Shown: positions 28,981 through 36,949 of the stretch, in pieces
Numbering within the stretch: position 1 is the stretch's first letter
Layout of the letters: each line of letters begins with the position of its first letter
NCBI GenBank assembly: GCA_045654025.1
Contig: JAZOMO010000007.1
Location: 1-59,902, forward strand
Direction: 5' to 3'
From: Scatosoma sp045654025
GTDB lineage: Bacteria; Bacillota; Clostridia; Christensenellales; Borkfalkiaceae
Length of the DNA stretch: 59,902 bases
The notes under the pieces: model-generated
The model's database searches: none
What the model was told of the DNA's origin: nothing
Seen by the model: the letters and a program-made list of their open reading frames with translations, nothing else
Made by a program: the position numbers and the translations under genes

Positions 28981-30720
28981 TTAGGCTTCGTTTGGTTTGT
29001 AGCAATCGCAGGATGCGCCGCTGGGGACAAAACCTGTGTCCGAACACTTCTTGCAAGCAAACTGCGGGGCAAGTTGCCATTCCTCAATGCCAAGCCCTGC
29101 CAAGATTTCCAGCCGTTCGCAGAGCAACTTCGTCTGCTGTTCTTGCAGGCTGGGAAGGGTGTCGGGCGCGTACAGTTCGGCTTTTGCAAGCTCCATATTC
29201 ATCTTCGACAAAGCCTTTTCAATTGCCCCGAATCGAGGGTTGGACTTTGCCTTCGTCGCATACCTGTCTGCCACGGATAACGCTTTTTCACGCTTGTCGG
29301 CGTAGTATTTTTCCCTTGCAGACTTCGCGTTTGCCGCCTCGATGGTTGCCGTGATATAAGAGGGTGTGCCACCCGAAAGCTTTTGCGTTGCAGGCTTCTC
29401 GTCCTTCGCAAGGTCGGCTGTCGTCGTGTAGCCCGCGTGCTTCCATTCGGACAAAATTCGGTTGATGTAGGGGATAGGGGCTGCGGAATTTGCCGCGCGC
29501 TTTGCCGCCTCGACAATCATCTCATCGGAGAACGACCATTCGCGCCAAGTATTCAGCAGTTCCAAATTCGCAACGGTCGTCTTGATGCCCGAGCAATATT
29601 CGCCAAGCTTGCCAAGCAGTTTCAAATCTGCGTTCTTTTTGTGGATTGTTTCCTTGACACTGTCGTTGCCGACGATGCCTGCGGTAAACAGACTCTCCAC
29701 CTGCTGGTGCATTTGGGCGAAATCCCCTCTGCCACACTTCAAGCAATACAGCGCAATCTCCAAAAGCGAGCTTTCCTCATAGCCAAGGTTGACCCATTTT
29801 TCGGTGTATTCGTCAACGTAGGTGGCAGGGTTGGCGATTTTTACGCCAAGTTTTCTGCCGATGCGGAAGGTCAGCGAGGACAGAGCCTCCCGTTCTTCAA
29901 AATAAGCGGTGACCTCGCGTGAGGTGAACCTTCCCTTGCTTGCCGCTTCTTCAAGCAACAGCTGCAGGGTGGACATTTTGCCTTTTTTCAGGTGCTTTGC
30001 CGCCGCCTTGATACCGCCTTTTTCAAAGCCCATTCTCAGCCAAGCGCTGTACAGCGTGTAGTCGCTTTCGTCCACTCTGCGGTTGATGGTAAGCAGTTTG
30101 AACAGTTCTTCAATATACTTCTCGTTCTCGTTATAATTGCCGAGCGCGGTTTCCACCTGCTCGTAGGTCGTGATGCCGTCACGGATGAATTTTTTGGCTT
30201 TGTTAAAGACATGGTGGGGGGTAATACCCTTTCCGTCCTTCGCAATACAGTATTCGGTAATCAGCAAAAACGCCATCGGTTGAATGTCGTTTTCTTCCAA
30301 AAACTGCATATATTTTACCGATTCGCCGTATTCGATATGCCGTCCGACCTTCTGCATGCGCTTTTGCATTTCCTTGTTGAAGTCTGCATATTTATCGTAG
30401 CGCACCTTCTTGGGTTTCCCCGTCGCAGAGCGCACGGGCAGATACTGCACGGTGAGGGGCTCACGGCACAGAATTTCGACAAGGTCGTAGTCCTGCCAAA
30501 GTTCAAAGGCGTTCAAGATATTCTCCTCCGTAGAGCGCAATACCTCTGCAAGAGAGGTTGCGGAAAAATCCTCGCCGCCCGATTGACAAAGGTACAGACC
30601 GTAAAGGTAGACCTTCACCGCGAAATCGTTGGCTTCGGGGAGATATTTTTGGATGAAACGGTTTTCTACGAGGGTGTATGCGCCGTCGGAAAACTCTTTT
30701 GAGAAGGAACAAAACGCCAT
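28981..30720 (-). CDS. DnaD-domain protein with C-terminal DnaC/DnaI-like zinc motif
   Basis: 579 residues from the ATG at 30720, which has AGGAGC 6 bases upstream; a longer reading frame starts inside the MITE. N-terminal winged-helix-like region (1-110) and two DnaD-type modules (about 165-270, and about 310-450, with IPYINRILSEWKHAGY at the end of the second). A helical linker follows, then CKKCSDTGFVPSGASCDCY at the extreme C-terminus. That Cys motif resembles the zinc region at the start of clostridial DnaC/DnaI helicase loaders, yet no loader ATPase follows. The likely role is primosome assembly with DnaB (38.8 kb). MITE-like copies flank the gene. Confidence 0.82.
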   Translation of the reverse strand: MAFCSFSKEFSDGAYTLVENRFIQKYLPEANDFAVKVYLYGLYLCQSGGEDFSATSLAEVLRSTEENILNAFELWQDYDLVEILCREPLTVQYLPVRSATGKPKKVRYDKYADFNKEMQKRMQKVGRHIEYGESVKYMQFLEENDIQPMAFLLITEYCIAKDGKGITPHHVFNKAKKFIRDGITTYEQVETALGNYNENEKYIEELFKLLTINRRVDESDYTLYSAWLRMGFEKGGIKAAAKHLKKGKMSTLQLLLEEAASKGRFTSREVTAYFEEREALSSLTFRIGRKLGVKIANPATYVDEYTEKWVNLGYEESSLLEIALYCLKCGRGDFAQMHQQVESLFTAGIVGNDSVKETIHKKNADLKLLGKLGEYCSGIKTTVANLELLNTWREWSFSDEMIVEAAKRAANSAAPIPYINRILSEWKHAGYTTTADLAKDEKPATQKLSGGTPSYITATIEAANAKSAREKYYADKREKALSVADRYATKAKSNPRFGAIEKALSKMNMELAKAELYAPDTLPSLQEQQTKLLCERLEILAGLGIEEWQLAPQFACKKCSDTGFVPSGASCDCYKPNEA

Positions 30721-30787
30721 AATGCAGCTCCTAAAAGTGAGAATTTGCTCGTCGTGGAACGAGTTTTGCTTATTTTTAAATATGAAT

Positions 30788-31094
30788 GGCTCTGTCACGT
30801 CATCTAGTTGATTTTTGAACCGCCGCTTTGAAATACTGCGCGATATTGCGTTAAAATGCGCTTTGTTTTGGTTGCGTACAACGGGTACGCGCCCTGCAAC
30901 AAATGCTCGTTTGCTTTATCTCGCTTGTATTTGAAAACGGCTCGGAAAAATAATTGCGAAATACTTCGTGTTTTGCTCGGTTACAGACCGCTGGGGGTAT
31001 GCGCCCTCACAAAACATTTGTCTTTCTTATATTTTCCTCGTCAATCCAACAAAAAGTATTTTGTTGTAAATCAACCATTCTCTGTGACATAGCC
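30788..31094. mobile_element. MITE-like element, copy 2 (307 bp)
   Basis: Same ends and orientation as copy 1 (GGCTCTGTCAC... and ...GTGACATAGCC). Flanks ATATGAAT and ATAAGAAT differ at one of 8 bases, suggesting an old 8-bp target duplication. The interior is longer because it holds a second, diverged copy of the central segment. Ends and 8-bp duplication would fit an ISL3-type transposase acting in trans, but this is a guess. With the promoter after it, it accounts for the 583-base gap from 30721 to 31303. Confidence 0.65.
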
Positions 31095-31146
31095 ATAAGA
31101 ATTGTGAAGAATAGGAAAAATTTGCGTGTTTTTCTCCTGCTATGTC

Positions 31147-31175
31147 TTGCTTTCTTACAGAAAATAGTGTATAAT
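31147..31175 (+). promoter_or_regulatory. Promoter of the hydrolase-lepB operon
   Basis: TTGCTT (31147-31152), 17-base spacer, TATAAT (31170-31175). Confidence 0.68.
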
Positions 31176-31303
31176 ATGGTTAAATTGCGGATTTTTTTAC
31201 CGCAGTTCACATGATTGTAAAGTTATTATAGCGGTTTTTCGTGTGAAATGCAAGACATTTTGACGCAGGAAATGAAAAAAAGGACGAGGGAATTATCGTA
31301 AAA

Positions 31304-33037
31304 ATGGCAAAACCCACCACAACGAAAAAAGAAAAGCTGGTCAGCGCACTCTCTCTTTGGCGCGAATACGACCTGTCGGGGGCTCTGGATGCGGAGATTT
31401 TAGAAACGCGTACGGATGCGGCGACAGGGCTTTCGTATACGGCTTTGGTGTACAACGGACGTACGGTAGAAGACGGTGCGGTCCGTATTTTTGCGTACTT
31501 TGCCCGACCTGCAGGGGAGAAGAAGTGCCCTGCAATCCTGCTGTTGAAGGAAGCGGGTAAGACACTCGACGTCGAATTGATGGCGTATTTTGTACAAAAA
31601 GGCTATGCGGTGCTGATGCCTGATTATTCGGCGGTGGATACGAACGGGGATTGCACCGTATATCCTCCTTCGCTCAAATATGCGCAGTTCGCTACGGCGC
31701 AGGGCTTATATCACGTAGAAGATATTCCGTCCAACCAGACCTGCTGGTTTGAATGGACGTATGCCGCGCTGTATTCCTTGGAGTATTTAAAATCTCGCGC
31801 CGACGTGGAAAAAATCGGTGTCGTCGGGGTTCGTACGGGCGGTGAAGTCGCTTGGAAAGTGATGCTTTCCCCCGACGTCGTATGCGGTGTTCCCATCAAT
31901 GCGGCAGGCTGGCTGTCGGCAAGAGGTATGGCGCGCTTTGCGGAATCTGCGGCGGTCAATCTGACGGACGAGCGTCATCGCTATATCGCAGCGGTAGAAT
32001 CGCAGTCGTATGCTCCCTTCGTAAAATGCCCTGTACTGATGCTGTGCGCGCTGTCCGACTACTCGTTTGACTACGACAGAGCGTACGATACCTACGGCAG
32101 AATCGGCGGCGAAAGAGAGGATATAGAGAGCGCAATCGTCTATTCCCCCGACAGCGGTTCGTGTATCGGCGCGGGCGGCTTGACGGATATGGAGATGTTC
32201 TTGGAGAAGCACTTAAAGGGTAGGGAAATCTTCATTCCTGCGCCGCTGAATATCACCGTACATGAGGAAAATGGAAAGTTGCGTGTAGAGGTCGTAGGCG
32301 ACGAGGAAGCCATCGTAGAAGAAATGGGCGTTTGCTATTCGGAATCCTCCGTGGAAGTGCGCAGTATCTACCGTGAGTGGCAATGTGTATACAAGCAAAC
32401 GGGCAGAGAGATTAAAAATGGTAAAATTCAATGTAAAATCACGCCGTTTGCAGGCGCGCCTGCAGGGTTTATCTACGCCTATGCGAAATATTTAAACGGC
32501 TTTAAAATTATGACCAAGGTAGTGGCAAAGCGCTTTGGTGAAACGTCCACGCAGAAGGTGGGCAGTCGTATGCTGTTCTCTGGCAGTGATCTCGATTGTT
32601 TCAGCGTGGCGCAACACGAGGACTACTCCGTTGCCGGGATTTTCCTTGAAAAGGAAGCCGCGCCGAAACTGATTGCAGGCTACGGTGGGATACGCGGCGC
32701 GTACTCCGTTGGCGGCATTAAGACGTATAAAATTAGCGCTCCGCAGTACGTGGCAGGGGAAGGCGCGTTGCTGAAATTCGATGCGTACACCCGCGCGAAC
32801 GATGCGCTGACGATCTTTGTCGAGGTCGCGGAAGATAGCGGCGAAGTCGAAAAATATTTCTGCCGAGTACCCATTAAGGGTGGCGGGAAATGGAAACGAA
32901 TCATTCTGGAGGCGAAGGATTTTAAGAGTGTTACCTACGGAAGACCGCTGTCTGCGTTCTCGCAGGGGAGCGCGCTCTCCTTCCATTCGGAAATCGAAGA
33001 AAACGAATACGCCGTCACGAACGTGCTTTGGTTATAA
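31304..33037 (+). CDS. Alpha/beta-hydrolase-like protein with a substituted nucleophile
   Basis: 577 residues, no signal peptide. Residues about 55-320 resemble an alpha/beta hydrolase (PAILLLKEAG, MPDYSAVDTNGD, VEKIGVVGVRTGGEVAW, CPVLMLCALSDY). The nucleophile elbow reads GVRTGG at 175-180, so Arg177 takes the place of the usual Ser of GxSxGG. The remainder (about 335-577) is beta-rich, perhaps a sugar- or protein-binding module. Probably a non-catalytic relative of acyl hydrolases such as acetylxylan esterases. The lepB start is 2 bases after the stop, so the two are cotranscribed. Confidence 0.78.
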   Translation: MAKPTTTKKEKLVSALSLWREYDLSGALDAEILETRTDAATGLSYTALVYNGRTVEDGAVRIFAYFARPAGEKKCPAILLLKEAGKTLDVELMAYFVQKGYAVLMPDYSAVDTNGDCTVYPPSLKYAQFATAQGLYHVEDIPSNQTCWFEWTYAALYSLEYLKSRADVEKIGVVGVRTGGEVAWKVMLSPDVVCGVPINAAGWLSARGMARFAESAAVNLTDERHRYIAAVESQSYAPFVKCPVLMLCALSDYSFDYDRAYDTYGRIGGEREDIESAIVYSPDSGSCIGAGGLTDMEMFLEKHLKGREIFIPAPLNITVHEENGKLRVEVVGDEEAIVEEMGVCYSESSVEVRSIYREWQCVYKQTGREIKNGKIQCKITPFAGAPAGFIYAYAKYLNGFKIMTKVVAKRFGETSTQKVGSRMLFSGSDLDCFSVAQHEDYSVAGIFLEKEAAPKLIAGYGGIRGAYSVGGIKTYKISAPQYVAGEGALLKFDAYTRANDALTIFVEVAEDSGEVEKYFCRVPIKGGGKWKRIILEAKDFKSVTYGRPLSAFSQGSALSFHSEIEENEYAVTNVLWL

Positions 33038-33039
33038 CT

Positions 33040-33771
33040 ATGAACGAGAATAGAGGATTACAAGATAGTGGGCTGTATGAGGCTTGCTTTCATTACAAGG
33101 AACAGCGTTCCACGATGCGGTTTATCGGGATCTTCCTCGTTGTACTGTGGACGCTCTTGTGTCTGATATTTGCTTGGCATTCGGTGTTTGGCGGCGTGCA
33201 GGTATCCGGGGGGTCTATGCTTCCTGGTCTGCAGGATGAAGATTACCTCTTAGTGAAGTATTTCGAGGTAGGGGATGAGCTTCCTCACGGCAGTATCATC
33301 GTCCTCGATATCGAACACTATCCCGAGGTGCAGGAACACAACGCAAAGAATCCTAAAAACCCGACGAAATACATTATCAAACGCCTGATTGCAAAGGAAG
33401 GGGATATCGTGCGTTGCAAGGACGGGGTCGTGCAGGTTTGGTACGCAGGTGACAGTGGCTTTACAACGTTAGAAGAGCCGTATGCACAGTACGATAGCGA
33501 GGCGGCAAAAGCGGCGTACGATTTTGTTAAAGATTACGTCGTAGGCGAAGGAGAAATCTTCTTTTTGGGCGATAACCGAAGCATTAGCAAGGACAGCCGT
33601 TATAACGAAGGGATGTCGCATATAGGGTGTCTGTATAAGGAGTCGGATATTTACGGCATCGTGCCCACTTGGGCGATTAAGAACAAGAAAATTTTAGAGC
33701 CTATTTTCTTCTGGCGTGAACTGCTGGCGGAAAAAATAGACTCTGTGACAAAAAAAATTAAACAACGATAA
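33040..33771 (+). CDS. lepB: Signal peptidase I
   Basis: 243 residues. N-terminal membrane helix (about 27-47), then the S26 boxes: GGSMLPGL with nucleophile Ser59, YIIKRLIAKEGD with general base Lys114, and FFLGDNRSISKDSRY (box E). The catalytic domain faces outward and removes Sec signal peptides from exported proteins, of which this window encodes many. Start 2 bases after the previous stop suggests translational coupling. Confidence 0.93.
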   Translation: MNENRGLQDSGLYEACFHYKEQRSTMRFIGIFLVVLWTLLCLIFAWHSVFGGVQVSGGSMLPGLQDEDYLLVKYFEVGDELPHGSIIVLDIEHYPEVQEHNAKNPKNPTKYIIKRLIAKEGDIVRCKDGVVQVWYAGDSGFTTLEEPYAQYDSEAAKAAYDFVKDYVVGEGEIFFLGDNRSISKDSRYNEGMSHIGCLYKESDIYGIVPTWAIKNKKILEPIFFWRELLAEKIDSVTKKIKQR

Positions 33772-33793
33772 GAAAAAAAATAGGAGATTTATT

Positions 33794-34639
33794 ATGGCAA
33801 TTTGTATCACATCGGATAGCACTTGTGATTTGGGGCATTTGGCTGCGGAGAGGGATGTTAAAATTTTACCCTTGCAGGTAAACTTGGGGGCAGATTCCTA
33901 CTTTGACGGCGTAGACATTACGCCTCAGGACATCTTTGCGTTCGTTGCGGAAAACCGTCAGCTGCCCAAGACCGCCGCGCCTAGTATCGGGGATTACGAG
34001 GAGTTCTTCGCTGAGCACTTGAAATCCTATGACGAGGTTATCCACTTCAATATTTCCTCGAAGAGCTCTGGTTCGCACAATATGGCAAAGCAGGCGGCGG
34101 AAAGCTTTGGTGGGAAAGTACACGTTATCGACAGTATGGCGCTTTCCTCTGGTCAGGGCTTGCTGGTTATAAAGGCGTGCGATTTGCGCGACGAGGGCAA
34201 GAGTGTGGCGGAAATCGTTGAGGCAGTTAATGAGATTAGAACGCGTATCAATACTTCGTTCGTTCCCGACAGCCTTGATTATCTGCACAAAGGCGGCAGA
34301 GTTTCCGGTATGGTCAAGCTTGCGGCGGCGGCGTTTAGAATCCATCCCCTCATTTTGATGGAGGAAGGACAGCTTGTGCCCGGCAAGAAATATAAAGGCA
34401 AGATGGCGGTGCTCATCAAGCAGTATATCGAGGATTTAAAGGAAAAGTATCCTTCGTACGATAAGACTCGTTGCTTTATCACCCATTCTTCCGCAGAACA
34501 GGACTTGGTGGATGCGGCAAAGGCAAAGGTGGCGGAATTGTTTGATTTCGACGAGGTGATTGAAACGGTGGCGGGCTCGATTATTACCAGCCATTGCGGT
34601 AAGGGGACGCTGGGCGTATTGTTCGTCTATAATAAGTGA
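33794..34639 (+). CDS. DegV-family fatty-acid-binding protein
   Basis: 281 residues beginning ICITSDSTCDLG, with TAAPSIGDYEEFF (about 55-68) and FNISSKSSGSHNMA (about 85-98) as the two DegV lipid head-group loops. C-terminal GSIITSHCGKGTLGVLFV. DegV/FakB proteins present fatty acids to the kinase FakA; no fakA is near. TAGGAG precedes the ATG. Confidence 0.93.
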   Translation: MAICITSDSTCDLGHLAAERDVKILPLQVNLGADSYFDGVDITPQDIFAFVAENRQLPKTAAPSIGDYEEFFAEHLKSYDEVIHFNISSKSSGSHNMAKQAAESFGGKVHVIDSMALSSGQGLLVIKACDLRDEGKSVAEIVEAVNEIRTRINTSFVPDSLDYLHKGGRVSGMVKLAAAAFRIHPLILMEEGQLVPGKKYKGKMAVLIKQYIEDLKEKYPSYDKTRCFITHSSAEQDLVDAAKAKVAELFDFDEVIETVAGSIITSHCGKGTLGVLFVYNK

Positions 34640-34646
34640 AACAACT

Positions 34647-35201
34647 ATGGTACAGAATGTTTACGATGATGCAGATTTTTTGGCTGTGATTGCGCAGCGC
34701 AAAAAGGTTTTAGGCGTATTTTTCGCGGTTACGGCGGTGTACGCCGCTTTTTGCATAGGTTGGCTGATTTATTACATCGGCTTGCCGTATATGGATGCGA
34801 TGCAGGCATTGCCTCAATGGATGGTGGGTATCGCCAGCGTTTTGTACGTATTTTTCCTGTTTCCGTACATGGGAATTAAATATCACCGTGTCAACAACTA
34901 CTATAAGAAGCTGTACATCTTCTCTGAAGGGATTAAAGCGGAGGAGAAGTGCTACTTTGCGTACTTTGCGGAAAAGTCGATACAAAAGGAATCTGTCGAT
35001 TGCATTTCTTGCATCTTCAAAATCTGGAACAAGAGAAAGCTGGAATGGATGGAGCGCGAAGTCTATTTCGACGTTGAAAAAGAGTGGCCGGACTTAGAAC
35101 AAGGCGACCTTGTGTATTTCGTTACGCAGAGCAATTTCCTCGTTTGCTACGAGGTCTTGCAGCGTCAGGCGTTGACGGCAGAGGAATTGGGCGAAGCGTA
35201 A
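34647..35201 (+). CDS. Hypothetical membrane protein
   Basis: 184 residues from the ATG at 34647, 7 bases after the DegV stop. Two membrane helices (about 22-46 and 57-76) form a hairpin, then a cytosolic domain of about 105 residues with two close Cys (DCISC) and an acidic end. Ribosome site not obvious; probably coupled to DegV translation. Family not recognised. Confidence 0.72.
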   Translation: MVQNVYDDADFLAVIAQRKKVLGVFFAVTAVYAAFCIGWLIYYIGLPYMDAMQALPQWMVGIASVLYVFFLFPYMGIKYHRVNNYYKKLYIFSEGIKAEEKCYFAYFAEKSIQKESVDCISCIFKIWNKRKLEWMEREVYFDVEKEWPDLEQGDLVYFVTQSNFLVCYEVLQRQALTAEELGEA

Positions 35202-35250
35202 GAGGACAAAAATTAAACAATATAAAACAAATCGGAGAAGGAGAAACGGT

Positions 35251-35520
35251 ATGAGAGCAGTAGTCACCGTAACGGGCAAGGACAACAAGGGTATTATCGC
35301 CAAGGTCAGCGGATTTTTGGCGGAAAAGAAGGTAAATATCGAAGATATTTCCCAGACTATTTTACAGGATTTCTTTGCAATGATTATGTTGGTGGACCTT
35401 TCCGAGGCAACCGATAGTATTTCGGAGCTTGCAAAGGAATGTGCAGACCTCGGCAGAGTAATCGGTATGAGTATCTATATTCAGCACGAAGATATCTTCA
35501 ACGCGATGCACAGCATCTGA
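35251..35520 (+). CDS. ACT-domain protein (UPF0237)
   Basis: 89 residues, a single ACT domain: RAVVTVTGKDNKGIIAKVSGFLAEKKVNIEDISQTI. ACT domains bind amino acids. It is paired with a UPF0210 gene 20 bases downstream, an arrangement conserved over many Firmicutes and Archaea, which implies a shared but unknown process. GGAGAAGGAG precedes the ATG. Confidence 0.93.
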   Translation: MRAVVTVTGKDNKGIIAKVSGFLAEKKVNIEDISQTILQDFFAMIMLVDLSEATDSISELAKECADLGRVIGMSIYIQHEDIFNAMHSI

Positions 35521-35540
35521 GTTGTTTTTGAGGAATAGAT

Positions 35541-36896
35541 ATGTTTACGAATTTTGACGTGTTAGAAACGATTCAGATGGTGGAAAAGGAGCATTTGGAC
35601 ATCCGTACGATTACGATGGGTCTGTCCTTGCTCTCGTGTATTCGCGACAATGCCAAGGATACGGCGGCAAAGGTGTACGACCTCGTTTGTACTAAGGCGG
35701 AAAAGATTGTCAAGACGGCGGCGGACCTTTCGGGAGAATACGGTATCCCCATCGTCAACAAGCGTGTATCCGTTACCCCCGTATCCCTGCTTTGCGCGGC
35801 GTTCCCTAAGGATGCGCCCCTGATTGCGAAGGCTCTGGACGATGCGGCGGAAACGCTGGGTATTGACTTTTTGGGCGGCTATTCCGCCCTCGTACATAAG
35901 TCTACGGCAAGCTACGAACGGGAGTTTATGCGGACGATTCCAGAGGTTTTGGCAAGCACGAAACGACTTTGTTCGTCGGTGAACGTAGGCTCTACGCGTA
36001 CGGGTATCAATATGGAAGCCGTAGGCGAGATGGGTAAAATTTTCAAGGAAGCGGCGTTCCTCACCAAAGAAGCGGACGGTATCGGCGCGGCAAAGCTGGT
36101 GGCGTTCTGTAATGCGGTGGAGGACAACCCCTTTATGGCAGGCGCGTTCCACGGCGTGGGCGAGGCGGACGTCGTCGTCAACGTCGGCGTATCTGGCCCC
36201 GGCGTTGTCAAGAAGGCTTTGGAGAAAATCCCTGATGCAAACCTGACCGATGCGGCAGAGATGATTAAACGCACGGCGTTCAAGATTACGCGCGCTGGCC
36301 AGTTGATTGCGAAAGAGGCGGCAAAACGCTTAAACGCGCAGTTTGGTATCGTAGACCTTTCACTTGCGCCTACGCCTGCGGTGGGTGATTCAGTGGCGCA
36401 TATTTTGGAAGAACTTGGCGTATCGACGGTAGGCGGCCACGGCACGACGGCGGCGCTGGCGCTTTTGAACGATGCGGTGAAAAAGGGCGGCGTTATGGCG
36501 TCCTCGCAGGTCGGCGGTCTGTCGGGCGCGTTCATTCCTGTATCCGAAGACATCGGTATGATTCAAGCGGCGGCAAAGGGCGCGATTACCCTCGATAAGC
36601 TGGAGGCGATGACCTGCGTATGCAGCGTAGGCCTCGATATGATTGCCATCCCCGGCGACACCCCCGACACGACGATTGCGGCGATGATTGCAGACGAGGC
36701 GGCAATCGGTATGATCAACAACAAGACGACGGCGGTGCGTATTATTCCTGCTCCCGGCAAGACGGTGGGCGACGAAGTCAGCTTCGGTGGGCTTTTGGGC
36801 AGAGCGCCCGTAATGCCCGTACACGGCACGGACAGCAGCAGACTGATTTTGCGTGGTGGCAATATCCCTGCCCCCATTCATAGCTTTAAGAATTAA
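35541..36896 (+). CDS. UPF0210 / PFL-like family protein
   Basis: 451 residues, full length. Signature stretches include ETIQMVEKEHLDIRTITMGLSL near the start, NVGSTRTGINMEAV (about 150), VNVGVSGPGVV (about 215) and the glycine-rich GRAPVMPVHGTDSS near the end. Structures of the family are related to pyruvate formate-lyase-like barrels, but no reaction is proven. It acts with the adjacent ACT protein. Confidence 0.92.
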   Translation: MFTNFDVLETIQMVEKEHLDIRTITMGLSLLSCIRDNAKDTAAKVYDLVCTKAEKIVKTAADLSGEYGIPIVNKRVSVTPVSLLCAAFPKDAPLIAKALDDAAETLGIDFLGGYSALVHKSTASYEREFMRTIPEVLASTKRLCSSVNVGSTRTGINMEAVGEMGKIFKEAAFLTKEADGIGAAKLVAFCNAVEDNPFMAGAFHGVGEADVVVNVGVSGPGVVKKALEKIPDANLTDAAEMIKRTAFKITRAGQLIAKEAAKRLNAQFGIVDLSLAPTPAVGDSVAHILEELGVSTVGGHGTTAALALLNDAVKKGGVMASSQVGGLSGAFIPVSEDIGMIQAAAKGAITLDKLEAMTCVCSVGLDMIAIPGDTPDTTIAAMIADEAAIGMINNKTTAVRIIPAPGKTVGDEVSFGGLLGRAPVMPVHGTDSSRLILRGGNIPAPIHSFKN

Positions 36897-36949
36897 GGCC
36901 CTGTTGCATCACTTAAAAAACGAAAAGAAAATCTGGAGGATTTTATATT

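Noticed and set aside
30721..30798. Longer start for the DnaD-like protein at 30798
   Set aside because: The extra 26 codons run into the MITE end and lack a ribosome site; the ATG at 30720 has AGGAGC at good spacing.
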